DNA of 11,976 nt from NCBI GenBank assembly GCA_003153875.1, contig PMBY01000495.1, positions 33,707 through 45,682 of the forward strand, given 5' to 3'. The stretch comes from Myxococcales bacterium (GTDB taxonomy: Bacteria > Myxococcota > Polyangia > Fen-1088). A program made the translations under genes and the position numbers. Shown piece by piece: positions 6,796 through 11,976 of this stretch. The notes beneath the pieces were generated by a model. It saw nothing but the letters and a program-made list of their open reading frames with translations. It was not told where the DNA came from and made no database searches. Within the stretch, counting starts at the first letter, position 1; each line of letters starts with the position of its first letter.

Positions 6796-7485
6796 ATGTT
6801 CGTCGGCCACCTTGCCCTTGCCCTCGCCGCCAAGCGTGCGGTCCCCAAGGCCCCTCTCGGCTGGCTGATGGCGGCGGTCACCGCCCTGGATCTTCTTTGG
6901 CCGCTCTTCTTGCTCGCCGGCATAGAGCACGTTCGGGTGAGTCGAGGCGCTACGGCCTTCAACCCACTCGTCTTCGATTCTTATCCCTGGTCTCACGGCC
7001 TGCTCATGGCTTTGCTCTGGGGCACGCTGCTGGCCGTTTTGGGGCGCTCGCGTGGACTCTCTCCCCGGATCTGTTACTGGTTGCTCGGCCTAGTCGTCAG
7101 TCATTGGGTCTTGGACTTCCTCACTCACGCACCCGACATGCCCTTGTGGCCCGGAAGGTCGCCGCGTTTTGGCCTCGGTCTATGGAGTTCGATTCCCGGC
7201 ACCTATGTGATCGAAGGCGCAATGTGGGTTGTGGGCATCATGCTGTATCTGCAGGGTCGGCGGGCGACCCGCTGGATCGGACCGCTGGCCTTCTGGTCGT
7301 TCGTCCTCATCTGCACTGCAATGTGGGCGACTGGGCCTTGGTCTCCGCCACCACCCAATGAACGATTTCTGGCTTGGTTCACCCTGGTGGGCTGGATCAT
7401 CCTGCCCTGGACAGCACTCGCCGACCGCTACTACGCGCCGACTGCGGTGGAGCCAAGTGCCACGGCTCATCCGGCCTCTGAGTGA
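6796..7485 (+). CDS. Multi-pass membrane protein, YdjM/DUF457-like putative metal-dependent hydrolase
   Basis: A 229-aa inner-membrane protein with about five to six hydrophobic segments. It opens MFVGHLALALAAKR and contains TALDLLWPLFLLAG, SYPWSHGLLMALLWG and SHWVLDFLTHAPDMPL. The conserved His and Asp residues near membrane helices (His5, the Asp of ALDLLW, SHG, SHWVLDFLTH) are the pattern of the YdjM/DUF457 group, annotated as membrane-bound metal-dependent hydrolases; true substrates are not established. AGGAG lies 6 bases before the ATG. The stop codon TGA is immediately followed by repeat copy C. It is divergent from the signal peptidase operon. Confidence 0.75.
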   Translation: MFVGHLALALAAKRAVPKAPLGWLMAAVTALDLLWPLFLLAGIEHVRVSRGATAFNPLVFDSYPWSHGLLMALLWGTLLAVLGRSRGLSPRICYWLLGLVVSHWVLDFLTHAPDMPLWPGRSPRFGLGLWSSIPGTYVIEGAMWVVGIMLYLQGRRATRWIGPLAFWSFVLICTAMWATGPWSPPPPNERFLAWFTLVGWIILPWTALADRYYAPTAVEPSATAHPASE

Positions 7486-7529
7486 CCCCCCGGTGTGCAT
7501 GACCCAGGTTGGCGGGGCCGGCCAGCGAG
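7486..7529 (+). repeat. Dispersed repeat copy C (left half)
   Basis: Begins with six C residues directly after the stop of the YdjM-like gene and reads GCATGACCCAGGTTG, sharing the 12-base word TGACCCAGGTTG with copy B and then GCCGGC. Similarity fades after about 7529; the CTAACTGGGC end is missing or too diverged. Confidence 0.5.
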
Positions 7530-7652
7530 CTGTTTCACAAGACTGTGGAGAGGACTGTGGACGGAATAGGGCTTTGACATCGCGTCCCAGATCGCACCAG
7601 CGTGATGCCTCTATCGGCTCCCGGATGCTCGGAATCCACCAGGCAGCTTCTT

Positions 7653-7669
7653 GATGCATCCTGTGCATC
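7653..7669. promoter_or_regulatory. Perfect 6-bp inverted repeat upstream of the lipoprotein gene
   Basis: GATGCA, 5-bp spacer TCCTG, then TGCATC. It lies 67 bp before the chosen start of the cysteine-rich lipoprotein, within a 251-bp leader (7486-7736) that otherwise holds only repeat copy C. It could be an operator; a chance palindrome is quite possible. Confidence 0.2.
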
Positions 7670-7736
7670 CGAAAAGCGGTACCATGTTCTCCGGGTCATG
7701 AAGGAACAGGATGTCAGACAGCGCATGGAGAGCTTC

Positions 7737-8987
7737 ATGAAGATGCCCAGAGCGGCAGCTCTTTTTGTGTCCGGCTTGGTTGGACTGGCCTGTAGCAACT
7801 CTGGTCTGAAAGGCAGAGCTGGTGATGCGGGAGCCGCAACCGGAGGTCAGGCTGGCAGCACCAGCAGCAGCGGAACCACCGGAGGTGCTGGTGGCACGAT
7901 TGGTCCAGATGGAACGGCGGGTACCAGCACCAGTGGCACAACTGGTCAGGGCGGCATGTGTGCGACTTTCCTTCCTATCTGCAAACAGGGTGACCAGCTT
8001 CTCGGTGGAGACTCGCCCAATTGCCCAGTGGAGCGCGAGTGCTACACCTTGCACGCCGGTTGCGACACAGTACTACTGTGCATGTTGCCTGAAGGTGAGC
8101 ATTGTAGTGATCTACTGTCGTGCAATCCCGACGACACACAGATATCCGAATGGGACAGCGACTGTGATGCGCACACGAATTCCTGCTACACCAAACTGCT
8201 GTGCACGCAACCATACATTGTATGCAGGTATGGGCCAGATGCTGGCATGGATGCGTCTACCTCGGACACCGGAGGCTCACCAGGCAGCAGCGGAGGAGCG
8301 AAAGGAGATAGTGGCACCGCCGGTAGCTCGGGAATTGATGGAACCGGCGGCAAAGGCGGCACGGCCGGCTCTCCCCCTAGCCAAGGTGGTATCTGTGCAT
8401 CATATCCTGATTGCGACCCAGGCGACCAGCAAGTGGCCATAGGGGTTGGACTGAACGCCATCCTTCCCTCCACTGACTGCCCAGCCGAGCGCGAGTGCTA
8501 CACCCTGCATGGGTGTGGTCCAGTAATGTGCCTATTGCCTCAGGGTCTGCATTGCAACGATTCTCTCTCGTGCAATTCTGGCGACACCCAGATACCTCAG
8601 TGGGATCAATCCTGCGCGGGGTACCCCAGTCCGTGCTACGAGAACATGCTCTGTGGGCAATCCGTAGTATGCAGGAAAGGGACAGATGGAGGTGTGGATG
8701 CGGGTGCTGCAGCCGCACCCCGCTGCGGCGATGGTATTGTCCAAGCGGGAGAGGAGTGTGATTGCGGCCATGGCATTGTTCCCATCCCAGCGGGTTGTAT
8801 AGAGCCAAACAACGACAACACCTACGGCGGATGTACGACAGGATGTAACTGGGGGCCCCGCTGTGGTGATGGCGTGGTCCAAATGAATAATGGCGAGCAA
8901 TGTGACCTGGGCTCACAGAACGGTGTGTTCCAGAACGGCTTGGGCGTATGCACGCTGTACTGCGAGTGGATTCCGTGGCTACCTTGA
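7737..8987 (+). CDS. Cysteine-rich, Gly/Ser-rich lipoprotein with a duplicated module
   Basis: A 416-aa exported protein. Residues 1-19 (MKMPRAAALFVSGLVGLAC) form a signal ending in a somewhat atypical lipobox with Cys19. A Gly/Ser/Thr linker spans about 29-72. Cys-rich module 1 (about 73-163) and module 2 (about 217-303) are clearly homologous: both carry C..ERECYTLH..C, LLP.G.HC...LSCN..DTQI..WD..C and end in VCR.G.D. A second Gly-rich linker separates them. The C-terminal part (about 320-416) holds two CGDG.VQ...GE.CD units, like the cysteine-rich repeats of myxobacterial surface proteins (DUF4215-type). GGAG six bases before ATG 7737 and the signal peptide decide this start over 7602. It is likely a disulfide-rich surface protein; ligand and function are unknown. 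Confidence 0.8.
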   Translation: MKMPRAAALFVSGLVGLACSNSGLKGRAGDAGAATGGQAGSTSSSGTTGGAGGTIGPDGTAGTSTSGTTGQGGMCATFLPICKQGDQLLGGDSPNCPVERECYTLHAGCDTVLLCMLPEGEHCSDLLSCNPDDTQISEWDSDCDAHTNSCYTKLLCTQPYIVCRYGPDAGMDASTSDTGGSPGSSGGAKGDSGTAGSSGIDGTGGKGGTAGSPPSQGGICASYPDCDPGDQQVAIGVGLNAILPSTDCPAERECYTLHGCGPVMCLLPQGLHCNDSLSCNSGDTQIPQWDQSCAGYPSPCYENMLCGQSVVCRKGTDGGVDAGAAAAPRCGDGIVQAGEECDCGHGIVPIPAGCIEPNNDNTYGGCTTGCNWGPRCGDGVVQMNNGEQCDLGSQNGVFQNGLGVCTLYCEWIPWLP

Positions 8988-9018
8988 TAAAGCGCTGAGA
9001 GAGACATCAACATACCCT

Positions 9019-9086
9019 CCCCCCTGGCATGCGTGACCCAGGTTGATGGTGCCGGCAGCAATTCGTAGGGGGATAGCTAACTGGGC
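9019..9086 (+). repeat. Dispersed repeat copy B (68 bp)
   Basis: Starts CCCCCCTGGCATGCGTGACC and ends AGCTAACTGGGC, with the same length and spacing as copy A. The left end has a perfect 5-bp inverted repeat, CCTGG...CCAGG, around a 10-bp loop. It lies between the lipoprotein gene and the convergent HExxH frame. Confidence 0.6.
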
Positions 9087-9098
9087 GACTGCCCCTCA

Positions 9099-9614
9099 TT
9101 AGATCTGTGCCGGCGTGGAAATGGTCTTGCTCTTCTCCGGTGCGCACCTGCCCAGGATGACCTTCCACCCGTTTCTTGCCGCGCACGCATCAGCCAGGAT
9201 GCTGTTCACCTCCACCGGGTCCACACGCTCACCTGACACGCGCACCTTGCTTGCGTACTCGACGGCAAGACCCAGAAGATCTTGTAGCTTGGGTGCGCAT
9301 TCCAGGATGCGTGCATACGCCTCACAGGCGTAGGCAAAGGTCTCGCGCTTCCGGTACTCGATATCCAGCAGCCATTCCCGCCTTTTTGTTTCCGCCAGCC
9401 CTATCGTGCGCCGCTTGCAGTTGTGGAGGAGGTGCGCGGCCTCGTGGACCACGAAGTCTCCCAGCGGTTGCAAGCTAAACGACCGAGCGTGATTCCGGAT
9501 CGCGAAAGGTAACCTAGGGGTCTTCGAGATCCCTGTGCGTCCTCTGAGAATGAGCGTGTCGCCCGGCTTTGCGCCTTCCGTGACTCCAGGTGTTCCCGAA
9601 TCAAGATCGTCAAT
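9099..9614 (-). pseudogene. HExxH zinc-peptidase-like protein, 5' end missing or read through a stop
   Basis: The frame is open from 9614 to the stop at 9099 (171 codons) but has no ATG or GTG start; TTG at 9473 would start just before FVVHEAAHLLH and leave almost nothing ahead of it. The motif HEAAH (His57, Glu58, His61 counted from 9614) followed by ETFAYACEAYARILE, with further Glu residues, resembles a gluzincin-type zinc site, where HExxH plus a downstream Glu bind the metal. The frame continues directly, in phase, from the upstream SLATT-like gene, separated only by its TAG. A possible degenerate repeat copy spans this junction. So it is probably the 3' part of a gene that lost its start; an ATT start or readthrough cannot be excluded. 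Confidence 0.55.
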
Positions 9615-9632
9615 CTAGGGCCCTAACTGGCC
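9579..9632 (+). repeat. Possible degenerate dispersed repeat copy E
   Basis: CGTGACTCCAGG (9579-9590) and CTAACTGG (9623-9630) correspond to CGTGACCCAGG and CTAACTGG of copy B, 44 bp apart against 45 in B. Between them AATCTAGGG resembles AATTCGTAGGG of B. The centre is otherwise unlike, and the segment lies within coding frames, so this is tentative. Confidence 0.35.
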
Positions 9633-10124
9633 CGCTGACTTCCGCTGCTTGTCGATTTCTTTCTGCGGTTCTCTCGGGAATGGTCGAAGAGCATCCTTCT
9701 TCTTCTTCACGGCGTCGAATGTGTCAACGGCCAGCCGTGAATGGCTCTGAGCGTCCGCGTTTCCCGACCGAAGTTCGGCAAGGGCATCCGCCAAGTCCCC
9801 AAGAACGTGGCCGTATTCCGTGGCCAGTGGTGCGGCCTTCAGAGCGCAATCGCTGTAGCCCCTCACCTTTGGAATTACGGCCACAGCGGCTGCCGCAAAT
9901 GCCATCACTCCGACCGCCGCTTGGCCCCACCACGCAGTGGATGCGGCAATCGTCCCCCAGGCCCCCAAGCCGGTGACGGCGCTCATGAGGCTGGTCATGA
10001 TCGCGTACCTGTCAGCACGAACCTGCATGCTGTCTGAGTACAGCCCGAGATGATTCGCCCAGAAATCGGCGCTCACCCTGCACTCCAGAAGTCGCCCCTC
10101 CGATATGCTGGCACCGTTAGGCAT
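9615..10124 (-). CDS. Two-TM SLATT-like membrane protein
   Basis: A 169-aa protein with an N-terminal helix (FWANHLGLYSDSMQVRADRY, about 21-40), two adjacent membrane segments at about 42-62 and 66-84, then a cytoplasmic helical part rich in charge (KKKKDAL, REPQKEIDKQRK). Helix, 2TM hairpin and following helix (LATEYGHVLGDLADAL) fit the SLATT class, predicted pore-forming effectors of nucleotide-signalling anti-phage systems. The call rests on architecture, not on a catalytic signature. The start at 10124 is strongly supported by AAAGGAGGT five bases upstream, which also contains the stop of the preceding small gene. The final residues KSAGQLGP and the TAG lie within possible repeat copy E. 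Confidence 0.6.
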   Translation of the reverse strand: MPNGASISEGRLLECRVSADFWANHLGLYSDSMQVRADRYAIMTSLMSAVTGLGAWGTIAASTAWWGQAAVGVMAFAAAAVAVIPKVRGYSDCALKAAPLATEYGHVLGDLADALAELRSGNADAQSHSRLAVDTFDAVKKKKDALRPFPREPQKEIDKQRKSAGQLGP

Positions 10125-10126
10125 CG

Positions 10127-10339
10127 TTACCTCCTTTCTGCAGCATAGTCTCCATAGCATGAATGGCAACTGTGAGGGACCTTGTTCTTGGGGACCTCGC
10201 GCTCCCAGGCGCTACCCGACCAGGCGGGGAACTTGGGGTCGTACTCGCCTGTGCTCAGGGAGTGCTGGACCACTGCCCGACGGGCAAGGGCAGCATCATG
10301 TGGCGTGTCCTGGCGGACAAGGTCTGCTGGGGTGGTCAT
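10127..10339 (-). CDS. Small hypothetical protein, 70 aa
   Basis: Not recognised. ATG 10339 opens a frame with a charged N-terminal half (TTPADLVRQDTPHDAALARR) and a C-terminal CHSC motif near YGDYAAERR. It ends in TAA inside the ribosome site of the SLATT-like gene (GGAGG-TAA-CG-ATG), leaving only 2 bp between the genes, which argues for a real, translationally coupled pair. The ribosome site of this gene itself is weak. The frame is open farther upstream to 10582, but that part is antisense to the phosphoesterase gene. Its start lies 39 bp from the divergent phosphoesterase start. Confidence 0.5.
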   Translation of the reverse strand: MTTPADLVRQDTPHDAALARRAVVQHSLSTGEYDPKFPAWSGSAWEREVPKNKVPHSCHSCYGDYAAERR

Positions 10340-10378
10340 TCTGAAAGCTCGTCCCATGCTACCCTGGGACGGACCCGT

Positions 10379-11110
10379 ATGCGCCTCCAACTCCTCTCCG
10401 ATCTGCACTTCGAGTTTCACCGGGACGGTGGGCGCTCTTTTGTTGAATCGCTCGACCCGACTGGCATCGACGTGCTGGTGCTTGCCGGCGATATCGCCGT
10501 TGCGGATGGCATCCCCCCAGCACTCGAGCTGCTGTGCAGGAGGTTCCGCGACGCCTCCGTCGTGTACGTTCACGGCAACCACGAATATTACAACACGAAC
10601 CGCGGCTGCGTGCTCGACCTCACCCGGCGGGCGCAGGCCGAGAACCCCAATCTTGTCTGGCTCGACAGCTCGGGCACCGAACTTCTCGGGTTCAACTTCC
10701 TGGGGGCACCGCTGTGGTTCCCGCGCTCCACCTTCGATGAAGGACTAAAGCATGCGCTGAGCGATTTCTCCGTCATTGAGGACTTCGAGTCCTGGGTGTA
10801 CGAGGAGAACGCCAGGGCTATCGCCTTCCTCGATCAGCAGTTGCGCCCCGGCGACATCGTCGTGACTCACCACCTGCCGTCACAGCGTTGTGTCGCCCCA
10901 AGGTTCGTGGGAAGCCCGCTCAACCCATTCTTCGTGTGCGACCTCACGGAGCTGATACTAGAACGCCGGCCACGGCTCTGGCTGCACGGGCACTCACACG
11001 CATCCATGCGCACTCAGATCGGAGAGACCACGGTGCTGTGCAATCCGTTCGGATACATGGGCGAGGAGCCCAATCGTGAGTTTTTGGACCGGCTCGTGGT
11101 GGAAATCTGA
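10379..11110 (+). CDS. Calcineurin-like metallophosphoesterase
   Basis: A 243-aa protein with the complete two-metal site of the PF00149 family: SDLH (Asp8, His10), AGD (Asp38), GNHEYY (Asn67, His68), VTHH (His164, His165) and GHSH (His205, His207). These enzymes hydrolyse phosphomonoesters or phosphodiesters, including cyclic nucleotides and DNA ends; the substrate here is unknown. The ATG at 10379 opens directly into the first strand (MRLQLLSDLHFEFH), as in most family members, so the in-frame upstream start at 10163 is rejected although the ribosome site (GGGACGGA) is modest. It is divergent from the small gene/SLATT pair and upstream of a SIR2 gene by 142 bp on the same strand, where I see no clear promoter or terminator. 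Confidence 0.9.
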   Translation: MRLQLLSDLHFEFHRDGGRSFVESLDPTGIDVLVLAGDIAVADGIPPALELLCRRFRDASVVYVHGNHEYYNTNRGCVLDLTRRAQAENPNLVWLDSSGTELLGFNFLGAPLWFPRSTFDEGLKHALSDFSVIEDFESWVYEENARAIAFLDQQLRPGDIVVTHHLPSQRCVAPRFVGSPLNPFFVCDLTELILERRPRLWLHGHSHASMRTQIGETTVLCNPFGYMGEEPNREFLDRLVVEI

Positions 11111-11252
11111 AAGCACGCTCAACAGGACCAGCCCGGTGATAGGGTGCCATGGGCGTGACGAGGGACTACATCATTCCCCGCCATCTCGATCCTGTTGCCC
11201 ATCTCCCCCGCAGCCCATACGATGGCCGGGAAGGAAACATCCAGGAGAAATC

Positions 11253-11976
11253 ATGCCCCGCACCGACCCGAGCGCCGCCCCGATGCTTATCAAGAACATT
11301 GCAGACAAGATTCAGCAGGACCAGGTGACCTTCGTCGTGGGCGCCGGAATGTCGACGCTCGCGAACACGATCAACGGCGAGCCGTTTCCCTCCAGCGTGG
11401 GCCTTGCGACCAGCCTCGCAACGCACTTTCACCTTCGGCTCGCTCCCCCGGACAAAACAAATCTCGCGTACGTGGCCCAGGTCGTGGAAACCGAACACGG
11501 CCGAGACGCGCTACACACGTGGCTCGAACACCAACTGTCGTTCGACCCGAACGCGATTCCCCGCGAGCACAAGGTGCTCATGAAGCTTGCGACACGCGTC
11601 GTGACGACCAACTACGACACGTTGCTTGACGAAGCGGCCCGGGCGCTCGCACCCACCAAGACCTTCCGGGTCATCCGTCGCCCGGTCGACTGCTCGTCGC
11701 TCGACGGTCCCATACTGATCAAGGCGCACGGCTGCATCACGGTGAAGGAGTCCGTTGTCATCACGACGACAGACTATCTGAACCGGCTCTCCCGCGAGAC
11801 CATTTTGGATACAGCACTAAGGCTCCTCTACGCTGCCAGCGATCTTGTGCTGCTGGGCTTTGGCGCACAGGACATCGATTTCTTGTTGAAGCTCAACCAG
11901 ATTCGAGAGGATCTCGGCCCCTTTGTGCATCCGCTCGTCGCCGTGATGAACTGTCGAAGCCGAGTCAATCTGTCAG
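11253..11976 (+). CDS. SIR2-family NAD-consuming protein, N-terminal part (cut by window end)
   Basis: The frame is open from ATG 11253 to the window end (241 codons), with AGGAG just upstream. It has the NAD-binding and catalytic marks of the SIR2 fold: VVGAGMS (Gly30-Ser34), VVTTNYDTLLDEA (Asn120, Asp122), IKAHGC (catalytic-type His159) and LVLLGFGAQDIDFL (Gly202-Asp207). This version, SIR2_2/SIR2-like, is common as the NAD-depleting effector of anti-phage proteins such as ThsA, DSR1/2 and SIR2-HerA, rather than in histone deacetylases; there is no zinc-binding Cys cluster. The C-terminal partner domain lies outside the window, so the system type cannot be assigned. Confidence 0.88.
   Translation, partial: MPRTDPSAAPMLIKNIADKIQQDQVTFVVGAGMSTLANTINGEPFPSSVGLATSLATHFHLRLAPPDKTNLAYVAQVVETEHGRDALHTWLEHQLSFDPNAIPREHKVLMKLATRVVTTNYDTLLDEAARALAPTKTFRVIRRPVDCSSLDGPILIKAHGCITVKESVVITTTDYLNRLSRETILDTALRLLYAASDLVLLGFGAQDIDFLLKLNQIREDLGPFVHPLVAVMNCRSRVNLS

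Noticed and set aside
7687..7712. TGTTC...GAACA resembling an SOS box
   Set aside because: The spacing of about 14 bp does not fit known LexA sites, and no SOS gene follows.
9401..9613. Minus-strand frame of 70 codons overlapping the start of the HExxH frame
   Set aside because: Arg/Ser-rich shadow; the HExxH frame carries the recognisable motif, and this one starts only from TTG.
10163..10378. Upstream extension of the phosphoesterase frame
   Set aside because: Family members begin at the first strand with the DxH motif; the extension is antisense to the small coupled gene.

Overview
The window is GC-rich bacterial DNA that most resembles a member of the Myxococcota. This rests on a glycine/serine-rich lipoprotein with cysteine-rich modules and two 'CGDG...GE.CD' repeats, a style common in that phylum, together with the overall codon and base use; no marker gene is present to prove it.

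Left part (46-2861, minus strand): a two-gene cell-envelope unit, a large L,D-transpeptidase-type lipoprotein with a peptidoglycan-binding-like segment followed by a small lipid-anchored or membrane-anchored protein. Next comes tRNA-Asp(GTC) at 3019-3092 behind a recognisable promoter. It is followed at once by a tyrosine recombinase reading away from it, the classic layout of an element integrated at a tRNA 3' end. The leader between tRNA and integrase carries three GTACCGCC-type boxes at exact 11-bp steps and an 8-bp inverted repeat. No right-hand attachment site was found, so the element, if intact, probably extends beyond the window.

Middle part (4459-8987): a minus-strand OB-fold/SSB-like gene, a relic resembling the C-terminus of a Y-family DNA polymerase, and a tight three-gene minus-strand operon joined by two 4-nt GTGA overlaps (small 3-TM protein, signal peptidase I, membrane-anchored NTF2-like protein). 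Then two plus-strand genes follow: a multi-pass membrane protein of the YdjM/DUF457 type and a cysteine-rich lipoprotein with an internally duplicated module.

Right part (9099-11976): a minus-strand set of a 70-aa protein, a two-TM SLATT-like protein, and an HExxH protein that lacks a normal start codon. Divergent from it are a calcineurin-like phosphoesterase and a SIR2-family protein cut by the window end. SIR2 and SLATT domains are both typical of anti-phage systems, so this right end reads as a candidate defence region next to an integrase-bearing island.

A short dispersed repeat runs through the spaces between these genes. Two 68-bp copies (4917-4984, 9019-9086) have identical length and about 75% identity. 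A third half-copy lies at 7486, a tandem pair of related units at 6656-6713, and a possible degenerate copy sits exactly on the stop codon between the SLATT-like and HExxH frames. All are in the same orientation. I do not recognise this repeat family.
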